Source: JAUSFM01 sp964343705 (lineage in GTDB: Archaea > Nanobdellota > Nanobdellia > Woesearchaeales > UBA12501). Taken from it: a stretch of DNA of 64,000 bases. Below are positions 24,348 to 33,116 of this stretch, one piece after another. Both the position numbers and the translations under genes were made by a program. Position 1 is the first letter of the stretch. Each line of letters begins with the position of its first letter. Where the stretch lies: NCBI GenBank assembly GCA_964343705.1, contig CAYFJX010000003.1:1-64000 (forward strand). The letters are read 5' to 3'. The notes under the pieces are model-generated. The model saw only the letters and a program-made list of their open reading frames with translations, was not told the origin of the DNA and did not search any database.

Positions 24348-25015
24348 AAATAAAATTCCTCGGCCATTCAGGATTTTTGATGGAGAACTTACTTATTGAT
24401 CCATTTCTCAAAGGCGGGCCGTTTGACGTTGATCTTGCGAGTGTGAAATGCGATGTGGTTTGTATTACGCATGACCACCCTGACCACATGGGTGGAGCAT
24501 TTGACATTGCAAAGGCAAACAATGCAACACTTGTAGGTGTACATGAACTTGCAGTCAAAGCAAAAAGTGAATGGGTTACTGCTGAGGGCATGAATCTTGG
24601 AGGTTGGCTAACGGTAGGTGACTGGAAAATAAAAATGGTGCCTGCGTTGCATAGTTGTGGAGAGGGGACACCAGCAGGATACATCTTACATCATTTGCCA
24701 AGCAACAAGAAAATTTACCATGCAGGTGACACAGCACTGTTTTCAGATATGAGACTTATTGGAGAAGAAGGTATTGATATTGCACTGCTTCCTATTGGTG
24801 ATCGTTACACAATGGGCATTGATGACGCTGTGAAAGCTGTTGCACTTATTGAACCAAAGATCATTATTCCCATCCACTACAACACAGTTCCACCTATTAA
24901 AGCAGACCCGCACGAGTTTAAAAACAAAGTCCTAAAAATGTGTGAAGAGAAATGTGGTGGAAAGTGCGGCTTTGTTGTTGAAATAATGAACTTTAATGAT
25001 GAAAAAGAATTCTAA
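24344..25015 (+). CDS. UPF0173-family metal-dependent hydrolase
   Basis: A 223-residue metallo-beta-lactamase fold protein. The metal motif is ITHDHPDHMGG, with further ligands in ALHSCG, YHAGDTALF and IPIHYNT. This matches the UPF0173 group found widely in archaea and bacteria, whose substrate is unknown. Translationally coupled to the GAPDH-like gene. Confidence 0.88.
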   Translation: MKIKFLGHSGFLMENLLIDPFLKGGPFDVDLASVKCDVVCITHDHPDHMGGAFDIAKANNATLVGVHELAVKAKSEWVTAEGMNLGGWLTVGDWKIKMVPALHSCGEGTPAGYILHHLPSNKKIYHAGDTALFSDMRLIGEEGIDIALLPIGDRYTMGIDDAVKAVALIEPKIIIPIHYNTVPPIKADPHEFKNKVLKMCEEKCGGKCGFVVEIMNFNDEKEF

Positions 25016-25326
25016 GTAATGATGTTAACCATGCAATTAACATTGCCGCCACCAGTGTATGCAACATCCCTAACTGTTTCGACGTCATATCCTAGGCTCT
25101 TAAAGTGTAGTTCTGCTTCAAGGTTTGTTCCACTCATTTCAAAGTGTTCAGTAAGTCCAAGTTCTATAATTTCTGTTTGCCTTGAATATCCTTCTGCTTC
25201 AAATTCTAGTTCAACCCATCGTGGTTGGTTAGGGAACACAGGCATGATAGCGCGCTGTTTGCCGTTATTATCAGTGAATCGTAGTGTGTTTGCATACGCT
25301 TGTTTCTTCCTTTTTTTACGACTCAT
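25012..25326 (-). CDS. small hypothetical protein, 104 aa
   Basis: Starts MSRKKRKKQAYANTLRF, with a basic N-terminus and a beta-rich remainder (WVELEFEAEGYSRQTEII). The ATG at 25326 is preferred to a TTG at 25335 because a TATA-like TTTTATACT lies 25 bases upstream. It overlaps the end of the UPF0173 gene tail to tail. No family is recognised. Confidence 0.5.
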   Translation of the reverse strand: MSRKKRKKQAYANTLRFTDNNGKQRAIMPVFPNQPRWVELEFEAEGYSRQTEIIELGLTEHFEMSGTNLEAELHFKSLGYDVETVRDVAYTGGGNVNCMVNIIT

Positions 25327-25358
25327 ACTGCTCAAAATTAAGAAGTAGTATAAAAACC

Positions 25359-25958
25359 TTAGTGGTATGCACGTATTGGACGGTGTCGTTGTGTGTGATG
25401 CTCTCGTGGTTGTTGCCGCCGTAAGTATGCTTTGACTGCAGTGGTTAATTGTTTTGAGCTGTATCCTAAATCTACAAATTCAACTTGAGGATATGCACGC
25501 TGCAATTTGTCTCTTCGTTTTTGATTAAATGCTTGGAATCGTAGAAATAATAACACGCGGACATCTTGGTCAGGGTACACATGTTTTCCTTTTCGTAATA
25601 GTCCTTCAATGGTGCGTTTACCTGCGTGGAGTGATTGTGCTTTAACCTCAACAATGTAGGGTGTCTTGTCATGGAACATAAGATAATCAAACTCTGTTTT
25701 TTGTTCTCCTTTTGCATGTCCTTCGCGAACGAGTATTCCGCTAGGACGTTGTTCTAAATAAAAGCCATTAGCTTTGCGTGGAAAGTCAGTATCGAGTTGT
25801 ATTTCAGGGCAGGCTTCCAGCCACATACCCACCAGTGCTTCAGGAAGTCTGCCTTTTAATTCTCTAAACTCTCGCGGATTATTGGCATGGACGCGTTCGA
25901 TAGGTACATCTCTCAGAGAAAGTCTATGTGGTTCTAGCACATGAGCAAGATTTGACAT
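25359..25958 (-). CDS. PD-(D/E)XK-type nuclease-like protein
   Basis: A 199-residue protein with the restriction-endonuclease-fold signature: Glu in KTEFDYLMFHD and the strand YIVEVKAQS, giving E...D...ExK. Then a basic helical region and a KRRDKLQRAYPQVEFV strand. The tail is very Arg/His-rich, suited to nucleic-acid contact. Biological role unknown. It is divergent from the 323-aa gene, whose promoter it abuts. Confidence 0.6.
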   Translation of the reverse strand: MSNLAHVLEPHRLSLRDVPIERVHANNPREFRELKGRLPEALVGMWLEACPEIQLDTDFPRKANGFYLEQRPSGILVREGHAKGEQKTEFDYLMFHDKTPYIVEVKAQSLHAGKRTIEGLLRKGKHVYPDQDVRVLLFLRFQAFNQKRRDKLQRAYPQVEFVDLGYSSKQLTTAVKAYLRRQQPREHHTQRHRPIRAYH

Positions 25959-26053
25959 GGTACTTAGTTGGGAAAGAATCCTTAAATATATTTGTATACT
26001 CCAGTACTACATTCGGCGAAAGCTATTTATACACACTATTTTTCCCTATTTTG

Positions 26054-27025
26054 ATGGTTAATGGGGCGTTGCACTTAGTAAGGGTTGAAGACATACGAAA
26101 CTCGGAAGATTTGGGAAAAGGGTTAGGCATTTCTTTGGAAGCAAACACTGAATTACTTGAACGCTACTACGCAGATGGGTTTGATGATCGTATTGAGCCG
26201 GGCACATATGTGGCTGTGAGCGAGCTTATCGACTTCTTAGGGGACAATGAGGAGGGGGAGTTAGAACAGGGCTTGCATTCTCTTGAGCAGGAGATTCCTG
26301 GTGACGTAGTTGGATGCATGCAGCATTTTTTTGCTGATGATGGGGGTGCTGATCAACGAAGGTATGGTATTGTTAATGACCTGCTTGCGCGACCAGAGAT
26401 GAGGCAGCTTTTTGCAGATGTTGAATTTCTTAAGCAGGCATTTGGTGGTTCAAAAATAGATGTGCCTGAGGATAAGCCAACAGGATTATTGGATCCGAGA
26501 CTGCCAGCATTTGACCAGCTTGTTGATTATGTTGAACTTCAATGGATTCAGCAAGGCTTGCTTGTTGGGAATACTGTCAAGATTTACAGAAAAAAACAAA
26601 CCATGTACCTTCCTTTTGATGGTCGTGTTTGTGCTTCTGAAGCAGTGGTGTATCTTCGTCCTGATCCTTTCAAAGGTGAACTTGTTGATCGCATTCGTGG
26701 TTCATTAAAAAATGAAGAGGGTTCTGAAGTTGCATTTTTTGATCAGGTGAAGAATGAACTTCCAGGAAATAAAACTTCTGAAAATGGTTTTGCAGCTCGT
26801 GCAATACTTTATTTTGATTTAGGTATTCGTTTAAGCTCAAGAATTCATAAAGCAAAATTAATTAGCAGGAAAGTATTCTATGATGCATCATATGAATTAG
26901 TACATGCTGCTGCAGCTGAGAAAAAAGTAGGAGAGTTTGGCACAGGGAATTCATATTATGTGAGTTCTGTACGGAGAGATCTGATATTGCCGTTGGTTGA
27001 AGCGGTTATAGAGAGAAATCAATGA
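26054..27025 (+). CDS. hypothetical protein, 323 aa
   Basis: Unrecognised soluble protein. The ATG at 26054 (MVNGALHLVRVEDIRN) is preferred to upstream in-frame codons because a TATA-like TTTATACAC (about 26025) sits 25 bases before it; the upstream 42 codons are hydrophobic and lie over the promoter. The C-terminal half has AARAILYFDLGIRLSSRIHKA-type helices. It overlaps the HD gene by seven bases tail to tail. Confidence 0.55.
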   Translation: MVNGALHLVRVEDIRNSEDLGKGLGISLEANTELLERYYADGFDDRIEPGTYVAVSELIDFLGDNEEGELEQGLHSLEQEIPGDVVGCMQHFFADDGGADQRRYGIVNDLLARPEMRQLFADVEFLKQAFGGSKIDVPEDKPTGLLDPRLPAFDQLVDYVELQWIQQGLLVGNTVKIYRKKQTMYLPFDGRVCASEAVVYLRPDPFKGELVDRIRGSLKNEEGSEVAFFDQVKNELPGNKTSENGFAARAILYFDLGIRLSSRIHKAKLISRKVFYDASYELVHAAAAEKKVGEFGTGNSYYVSSVRRDLILPLVEAVIERNQ

Positions 27026-27663
27026 CCTTCCCATTCTTTGAAGAATTGTTTGAGGTATCCTTCCATGAAAGCATGACGTTGCTCTGCCATTTGTTTTCCT
27101 GTGGTAGTGTTCATCATGTCTTTGAGGAGGAGTAGTTTTTCATGGAAATGGTTTATGGATGTGCCTTTTGTTGTTTTGTATTTTTCAAAACTGTCATGCA
27201 TTACTGGCTTGATGTCCGGATTGTGCATTTCATGTCCTGCATGGCCACCATAGGCAAAGCATCGTGCAATGCCAACTGCCCCGATTGCATCAAGACGATC
27301 TGCGTCTTGTACAACCATTCCTTCTTTTGTTGAGATTTTGTTTTCTACTTGTGCACCTTTGAATGAAATGTGTTCAATAATGTTGCAGACGTGTTTGATT
27401 GTTTCTTCATCAACATTGCATTGTTCCATCCATGTTCGTGCTTGTTGTGGGCCTTCATTATAGGACTCACTGAATTTCCAATCAGCAATATCATGGAGCA
27501 GTGCAGCAAGTTCTACTATAAACATGTCTGCGTTTTCTTGTTGTGCAATAGTAAGTGCGTTGTTACGTACTCGGTCTATATGCCACCAGTCATGGCCAGT
27601 GCCTTCACCAAGAAATTTCTCTTTGAGCATTGCTTCTGTCTTTTGAATTATTTCATTGGTCAT
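27019..27663 (-). CDS. HD-domain phosphohydrolase, YedJ-like
   Basis: A 214-residue HD protein. Metal motifs are complete: GTGHDWWHIDRVRNNA (first His and Asp), ALLHDIADWKF (HD pair) and VQDADRLDAIGAVGIAR (last Asp). These match the YedJ/uncharacterised HD group thought to act on nucleotides or other phosphates. The start overlaps the fic stop by four bases, so it is the downstream gene of a fic-HD operon. Confidence 0.85.
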   Translation of the reverse strand: MTNEIIQKTEAMLKEKFLGEGTGHDWWHIDRVRNNALTIAQQENADMFIVELAALLHDIADWKFSESYNEGPQQARTWMEQCNVDEETIKHVCNIIEHISFKGAQVENKISTKEGMVVQDADRLDAIGAVGIARCFAYGGHAGHEMHNPDIKPVMHDSFEKYKTTKGTSINHFHEKLLLLKDMMNTTTGKQMAEQRHAFMEGYLKQFFKEWEGH

Positions 27664-28520
27664 TTTTTAGTGTATCTTTTGTGGGCTTTTATATATCTTC
27701 TGTAAAAATATGTACAAAAGCCTTGTTCATCTTTTTCCAATGCTTTGTAATACGATTTTCTTTTTTTGTATTCAATGATAAGGATGGGAAAACCTGAGAG
27801 AATCAAAATGTAGTTCATTAAGAGTCTTCCAATTCTACCATTACCATCACTAAAAGGGTGAATCTTTTCGAATTGGTAATGCATGCGTGCAGCAAGCTCA
27901 ACAGGATGCCTGGCTTTATTTTTTTGGTAGAAATGCATAAGAATATTCATTAGTTTTTTGACATCTTGCCAATCAGGTGCAACATAGTTTCCAACGCGGA
28001 TGGGGTGTTCTCTAAATTTACCAGCAATGTCTTGTTTTGTTTGTCCAAATACTTCTTGATGCCAATGTAAAAGAAGTTGGTTTGTTATGGTTTCTTTTCT
28101 TTTATGTAGTGAGAGGAACAGTTTTGCATGTGCCTCACTTTCTTTTATATCTCTGAGTGGTTTATGTGGTGCGATTTGGTGCTCAAGTAGCTCTTTTGTT
28201 TCTTCAAGGCTTATGGTTGATCCTTCAATTGCATTGGTGTTGTAGGTAAAATCTACTGCAAGCTGTTTTCTTACTTTTTCTTTCATTGATTCTGGATAGG
28301 TTTTCCATTCTTTTTGGAAATTCTTCTTAATTTCTTCAAAAATGCCAACTAATTCTGGAATCGTACACTCTTCTAAGAATTTTTTTTGTATTTCTTCTAT
28401 GTTTTGGGGTATTTCTTTTCCTAAATATTTTTCTTTGGTTATGATTTTGTCTTTTTTTCTGATAGAATGGTGTAAGTAGTAATATTCTTTGTTTCCTAAT
28501 GTTCTTTTGACTATTCTCAT
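27660..28520 (-). CDS. Fic-domain adenylyltransferase, class II
   Basis: A 286-residue Fic protein that would transfer AMP (or a similar group) to target proteins. The active motif HPFSDGNGRIGR starts at His221 and is intact. The inhibitory helix motif is TNAIEG (95-100), upstream of the Fic core, so it is class II and self-inhibited. The ATG at 28520 directly follows a palindrome and lies 25 bases from a TATA box, indicating a leaderless, autoregulated gene. The first 60 residues form a separate small domain. Confidence 0.9.
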   Translation of the reverse strand: MRIVKRTLGNKEYYYLHHSIRKKDKIITKEKYLGKEIPQNIEEIQKKFLEECTIPELVGIFEEIKKNFQKEWKTYPESMKEKVRKQLAVDFTYNTNAIEGSTISLEETKELLEHQIAPHKPLRDIKESEAHAKLFLSLHKRKETITNQLLLHWHQEVFGQTKQDIAGKFREHPIRVGNYVAPDWQDVKKLMNILMHFYQKNKARHPVELAARMHYQFEKIHPFSDGNGRIGRLLMNYILILSGFPILIIEYKKRKSYYKALEKDEQGFCTYFYRRYIKAHKRYTKK

Positions 28521-28581
28521 GTAAGATCTTACACTTACAAATTATATAAATGTTGTGTTTTTGAACAAAATGTAAGTGTAA
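28521..28581. promoter_or_regulatory. fic operator: repeated GTAAG/CTTAC palindromes
   Basis: A perfect 12-base palindrome, GTAAGATCTTAC (28521-28532), touches the fic start codon. An 11-base arm TTACACTTACA (28529-28539) and its exact reverse complement TGTAAGTGTAA (28571-28581) flank the TATA box (28539-28550). The nested GTAAG sites would let a dimeric repressor cover the whole promoter. Confidence 0.65.
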
Positions 28582-28595
28582 ACTTTTAATCATTG

Positions 28596-28856
28596 CTAAT
28601 TATTTCTTAGCCACATTTTCTTAAAGAAGGGTATTGTTAGTGTTGATAACACAAATGCCATTGCAGGTACAATGCTATTTACCCAGGGGTTTGGCAGATT
28701 TGCAAAGTGAAAGAAGATGACAATGACTAAATAAGTGAGCACCACAATAACCACTCTCCGAAATGTGCTTGTTTCCCACGCTTTATCAGCTTCTACACGC
28801 TTGTTCCTGACTTTGAGCTTGTTTATTTCTTTCTCCAAGTCTTTGATGCTTGCCAT
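28596..28856 (-). CDS. small membrane protein with N-terminal coiled coil
   Basis: 86 residues: a charged coiled-coil start (about 1-30, DLEKEINKLKVRNKRVEADK) and two hydrophobic segments, VVIVVLTYLVIVIFFHF and SIVPAMAFVLSTLTIPFF, ending in basic residues. Found widely as an unnamed small membrane protein type in archaea; no function can be given. Confidence 0.6.
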   Translation of the reverse strand: MASIKDLEKEINKLKVRNKRVEADKAWETSTFRRVVIVVLTYLVIVIFFHFANLPNPWVNSIVPAMAFVLSTLTIPFFKKMWLRNN

Positions 28857-28990
28857 AATTGTTTGTTGCTTAGAACACCTTAAAATGCTTTATTTACCAC
28901 TCTTTAATGGTTAAAAATAGAAAGATTTATATAGGGGTTAAGCTTAAATAGCAGAAAATCATACTTATTTAGACTGAGGAGGGCTTATTT

Positions 28991-30205
28991 ATGATACATC
29001 CATTTAGCACAATATTAGCACACACTGAACGAGGTCCTGCAGTTCTACTTGCAGGAGATTACCAGCTTGGAAAAAATCTAGCACGTTCAGGACAACCATT
29101 CAGCACAACATTCCTAACAGCGACATTCTTTGTTGAACTTGAACGACAAGAAGCAGCAAACCTAAATGCCCTTGTTCTTGCCCTTCAACCTACTTTACCT
29201 CGAAGGCAACCCTATTTTCTTGAAGGTGGTGATTACGCTGGTGCTTTTGATAAAAAAATTATACGTGAAACAATTCCTCCTTTTCAGTCCCTTGAAGATA
29301 GGGGTTTTGAAACTGAAGGGTATACTCTTACTGACCTTAATCTCCAAGAGATGATGGGAAGGTATAAAGCAGCAGAATTAACACCAATCAAACCAGAACA
29401 ACCACAAGGCGCAGTAGTCTATGCACAAGGATTTGTTGATGGTGTAGCAGAAGTTGTAGAAGAACACAGAATCCCAGCTGAGCAAATGCTTGGTGCTCTT
29501 GAAAAACTAGTTGGTTTCAAAAATGTACAAAGTATGATCAGCACTGTTGCAGGACTAAAAGCATACAGTGAAGGAGTGCAATTAAAAGCAAGAGGCGATG
29601 TATCTCTAGATGCACTTAGCCACTATGGTGGTGGGTTTAGTCGATTAAGATCTGGTATGGAACAATTAGGGTTAAAAGAAATTGACGAGGCAAACCTTAC
29701 TGCTTACAAACTCGGCTTTGCTGTTGCAATAGCAACCCAGTATGGTGTCACACTTAAGCAAACAGAAGTACCAACCTCAGCTGCAATGCATGAAGCTTTT
29801 ATGGCAGGACTTCGAGGTGAGAGTCGTAATTATGAAGGCCCAACCTGGCCTGGCCCATCTAAAAAAGATAGGCTTGGTCCATGCCAAACTAGATCTTATG
29901 GGGCAAAGGAAGACTTTTCACATCCTCTAAGTCTTATGTCGGATCTTGAAATTCTACGAACAGTTACTCGTTATGCACAAGCAGCTGCGTACAAAGCAGG
30001 CAAGCGTGTTCATGATGAAAAAACAAAAAGTCCACCTGCTGAAATCAAAGAAATTGACACTGGTGATGCAGTTGGATACAAAGACATGCTAGGAGAGGGG
30101 GGGAGTATTAACTTTGGTGGAGAAGGGAAGAAAACGGATCCCTTTGATACTCTTAAATCATACACCAAACACCCTGACTTTGATGGCGGCAACGAAAACA
30201 AATAG
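28991..30205 (+). CDS. hypothetical protein, first of two tandem paralogues
   Basis: 404 residues, no signal or membrane segment. A central helical domain (about 140-275) has FVDGVAEVVEEHRI, LTAYKLGFAVAIATQYG and HEAFMAGLRGE, and the tail has DPFDTL. The same landmarks occur in the next gene, so the two arose by duplication. A strong ribosome site (GAGGAGG) and a TATA box at about 28925 precede it. No catalytic motif is seen. Confidence 0.6.
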   Translation: MIHPFSTILAHTERGPAVLLAGDYQLGKNLARSGQPFSTTFLTATFFVELERQEAANLNALVLALQPTLPRRQPYFLEGGDYAGAFDKKIIRETIPPFQSLEDRGFETEGYTLTDLNLQEMMGRYKAAELTPIKPEQPQGAVVYAQGFVDGVAEVVEEHRIPAEQMLGALEKLVGFKNVQSMISTVAGLKAYSEGVQLKARGDVSLDALSHYGGGFSRLRSGMEQLGLKEIDEANLTAYKLGFAVAIATQYGVTLKQTEVPTSAAMHEAFMAGLRGESRNYEGPTWPGPSKKDRLGPCQTRSYGAKEDFSHPLSLMSDLEILRTVTRYAQAAAYKAGKRVHDEKTKSPPAEIKEIDTGDAVGYKDMLGEGGSINFGGEGKKTDPFDTLKSYTKHPDFDGGNENK

Positions 30206-30213
30206 GTGAACCA

Positions 30214-31455
30214 ATGAATCCTCTTTTATTATTCAGAAAACTTCTTACTGGTGACCGACCAGAAGATCTTGAAGAGAATGAACACTATAAACATGGGCAT
30301 GAGATGGGATCTTCAGCAAAGCAGCCAAGACTTGAAGCTATAGATTACATCTCGAGAGATTTTGCTCTTGCACCAACACTACCTGAGGTGCCAGTTGTGG
30401 AAACACCAACAAAATCATACACCCACGGCATGCCTTGGCCAGAGGAACAAATTGAACAACTTAAATCATCATTACGTAGTGCAGGCATTCGACCAAAATC
30501 ATTACTTGAACTTACAGAACAACCTGACACCTATGTTGATCCAAACGATGTACCTCGATCACCTACATTTACAGTAAGTGGTTTTGACGAGACAAAAAGT
30601 ATGGAAGATATTGTAAACAGGCGTGAAGCAGAAAAAAGCGTTGCTGTACAACAACGTGAAAGTCTTGACAATAACATGGCATACCTTCTTGGTTTTGTTG
30701 ATGGTCTTGTTGATGTAGTTGAAAGAAGAACTATGTGGAAACCATTAGACCCTCCCTATGAGCGACGTGATGCAATGCACGTTATTCTTGGCTCTTCAAA
30801 GGGTTTAGAAGCTTGTGCAAAAGGTCTTGGGTTTGCATCTCCTTCAGAGGGTAAATACATATTTCATGGTGTTGAGGATGGTGTTCATCCAATAGTTTCT
30901 TACCAACTTGGCCTAGCAGCTGCTGTGGGCGAGAGATTAGGATATGAGATGTCAGAGGTAGAAATGGAGCGAGTATTTGATGAATCAACACACACTGCAT
31001 TTATGCAAGGCTTGCGTGGTGAAAAAGTTGAAATTGAGATGCCTCCTGTGGATACAAAGATAAACATGGTTAGTCAGTCAGGAGTGTATCAGTTTAAATT
31101 AGATGATTATGAAACTAGCTTGGAAAAACTAGAAGGAACTTACAGTTTTTTTAAGAAACTACTGGCAGAAAAACCAAGCAAGTACAAAGCAAACACACCA
31201 GAAGCACGAGCATACATGCTTGGTCAAAAAATTCGAGGTCAAGCAGGAGGTGACCTTGTTGACAGTAAACTACCTCCTGAAGTAGACCCTTTTGATGCTT
31301 TAATTGAAGCTGCTGGAAAAACATATGAAACTCAAGATTTTAGAGAACATTTTGATAAGTATGGGATGCAAAAACCCCTCCGGTATCTTCCCTTAAGAAC
31401 TTTACTGGATACACAGGTGGCACAACATCTAGACGGAATGCACCAAAGAAACTAA
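30214..31455 (+). CDS. hypothetical protein, second of two tandem paralogues
   Basis: 413 residues, eight bases after its paralogue with an AGGTGA ribosome site. Shared landmarks are FVDGLVDVVERR, VSYQLGLAAAVGERLGY, HTAFMQGLRGE and DPFDALIEA. The N-terminal 150 residues are Pro-rich, probably disordered, and differ from the paralogue. The pair probably works together, perhaps as a heteromer; function unknown. Confidence 0.6.
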   Translation: MNPLLLFRKLLTGDRPEDLEENEHYKHGHEMGSSAKQPRLEAIDYISRDFALAPTLPEVPVVETPTKSYTHGMPWPEEQIEQLKSSLRSAGIRPKSLLELTEQPDTYVDPNDVPRSPTFTVSGFDETKSMEDIVNRREAEKSVAVQQRESLDNNMAYLLGFVDGLVDVVERRTMWKPLDPPYERRDAMHVILGSSKGLEACAKGLGFASPSEGKYIFHGVEDGVHPIVSYQLGLAAAVGERLGYEMSEVEMERVFDESTHTAFMQGLRGEKVEIEMPPVDTKINMVSQSGVYQFKLDDYETSLEKLEGTYSFFKKLLAEKPSKYKANTPEARAYMLGQKIRGQAGGDLVDSKLPPEVDPFDALIEAAGKTYETQDFREHFDKYGMQKPLRYLPLRTLLDTQVAQHLDGMHQRN

Positions 31456-31500
31456 TTTTTAACACAAAACCTTAAATACTTCTCACTGCTTACAGTACCT

Positions 31501-31869
31501 ATGACTAAGCTAATGCCTCAAGAAATAGAAGTGTGGTATATTATCCCTGCACTTCGAAGAGAGCTTGCTCGTGTGTTTGTTGAAGAACACCGCCTCTCAC
31601 AAAAAGAAGCAGCAGGACTCCTTGGTGTAACAGAAGCAGCAATTTCTCAATATAAAAAATCAAAGCGAGCAACACAATTCAAATCATCATCAGAAATTGA
31701 CACAAAAATAAAGGAAACAGCAAAGAAAATACTTGCAGATAAAAACAATGCAATGAAACACTTGTATGACTTAACCATTTCTATTCGTGGAACAAAGATG
31801 GTCTGTGACCTCCACAGAAAACATGACTCTTCAATATCAAAGAATTGTGATGTGTGTAAGTGTTCTTAA
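31501..31869 (+). CDS. HTH transcriptional regulator with C-terminal cysteine cluster
   Basis: 122 residues. A Cro/XRE-like helix-turn-helix (LSQKEAAGLLGVTEAAISQYKKSKR) occupies residues about 33-57. The C-terminus carries four cysteines in CDLHRKH and CDVCKCS, suited to bind a metal or Fe-S cluster, as in COG2522-type archaeal regulators. TATA-like TTAAATACTT lies about 30 bases before the ATG. A redox or metal sensor is possible. Confidence 0.75.
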   Translation: MTKLMPQEIEVWYIIPALRRELARVFVEEHRLSQKEAAGLLGVTEAAISQYKKSKRATQFKSSSEIDTKIKETAKKILADKNNAMKHLYDLTISIRGTKMVCDLHRKHDSSISKNCDVCKCS

Positions 31870-31916
31870 ATATGCTAAACATAAGCTTTATAACCTCTTG
31901 ATTTCTCTTCCTGCAC

Positions 31917-33116
31917 ATGTTAAGCAACGAAGCACGCAAGGAATTAGAAAAACAACAGTACCGTGTTATTGGAGATCACAGCGCTGTAAAGACTTGTGGC
32001 TGGACCAAGAAAATGGTCAGGGGAGAGGGTGGCTGTTACAAACTTAAGTTCTATGGCATCATGAGCAATCAATGCATGCAGATGACTACTAGTATCAGTT
32101 GTGCAAATCGCTGTAAATTCTGTTGGCGTGGCTACAAAGCTCCAGTTTCAAAAGATTGGAAATGGGGTGTTGATGACCCCAAGATGATTCTTGAAGAAAG
32201 TAAGAAAGCACACCACAAACTGCTTATTGGATTCAAAGGCCATGAAAAAGTAGTGGAAAACCCTGGAGCGTATGTTCGCTCACTTGACATCAAACACGTT
32301 GCACTATCATTAACTGGCGAACCAATCATGTATCCACGAATGAATGAACTGCTTGACCTGTTTCATGCAGAAGGAATATCAACATTTATAGTTACAAACG
32401 CTCAATATCCAGAAGCAATCAGAGACTTAAAACCAATCACGCAATTATACATTAGTCTTGATGCACCAAACAAAGAACTACTCAAAGAAATTGATGTTCC
32501 ACTTTTTGCTGACTACTGGGAACGATTAAATGAAAGTCTTGAATACCTTGCTCAGAAAAAATACAGAACATGCATTCGTTGCACAGTCATCAAAGGAATG
32601 AATGATGTAGAGCCAGAAAACTACGCAAAACTTATTATGAAAGGCGACCCTGACTTTTTAGAAATTAAAGCATACATGTACATTGGTGCTTCAGTCGAGC
32701 GTTTGAAACGTGAAAACATGCCAATGCATGAAGAAGTTATTGAATTCTCCAAGCAATTACTTGAGCACCTGCCTGACTATGAGATTGTTTCAGAACACAT
32801 AGCTTCACGCGTCGTCATGCTTGCAAAAAAGAAATACAAACAAGATGACAAGTGGATGACCTGGATTGACTTTCCCAAATTCCAAGAACTTGCAACGTCA
32901 GGGAAGGAGTTTACATCTGATGGTTATTTGAAAAGAACTCCTATCACTGGATTATCTGGCAAAGGAACTAAGGATCTAGCTGCAGAACGACAAAAAAAGT
33001 ATGAAGAAAAAAAGAAAACACCTGTGGGTGAGCTTCAAGGCATAAAAGTATTTGTTAATGAAAAAGACGAAGAATTAGACTTCTACAAACCTGAAAAGCC
33101 TTGCAGTGGATGTTAA
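31917..33116 (+). CDS. taw1: 4-demethylwyosine synthase (TYW1/Taw1), radical SAM
   Basis: Builds the tricyclic base of wyosine at G37 of tRNA-Phe from pyruvate and N1-methylguanosine. The radical-SAM cluster is CANRCKFC (Cys62, 66, 69). Cys27, Cys40 and Cys53 match the ligands of the second 4Fe-4S cluster in archaeal TYW1. WRGYKAPVSKDW and SLTGEPIMYPRMNEL are family signatures. At 399 residues it is longer than many archaeal versions (about 310-340) through a lysine-rich tail that ends CSGC. The TYW1 flavodoxin domain of eukaryotes is absent, as usual in archaea. Confidence 0.94.
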   Translation: MLSNEARKELEKQQYRVIGDHSAVKTCGWTKKMVRGEGGCYKLKFYGIMSNQCMQMTTSISCANRCKFCWRGYKAPVSKDWKWGVDDPKMILEESKKAHHKLLIGFKGHEKVVENPGAYVRSLDIKHVALSLTGEPIMYPRMNELLDLFHAEGISTFIVTNAQYPEAIRDLKPITQLYISLDAPNKELLKEIDVPLFADYWERLNESLEYLAQKKYRTCIRCTVIKGMNDVEPENYAKLIMKGDPDFLEIKAYMYIGASVERLKRENMPMHEEVIEFSKQLLEHLPDYEIVSEHIASRVVMLAKKKYKQDDKWMTWIDFPKFQELATSGKEFTSDGYLKRTPITGLSGKGTKDLAAERQKKYEEKKKTPVGELQGIKVFVNEKDEELDFYKPEKPCSGC

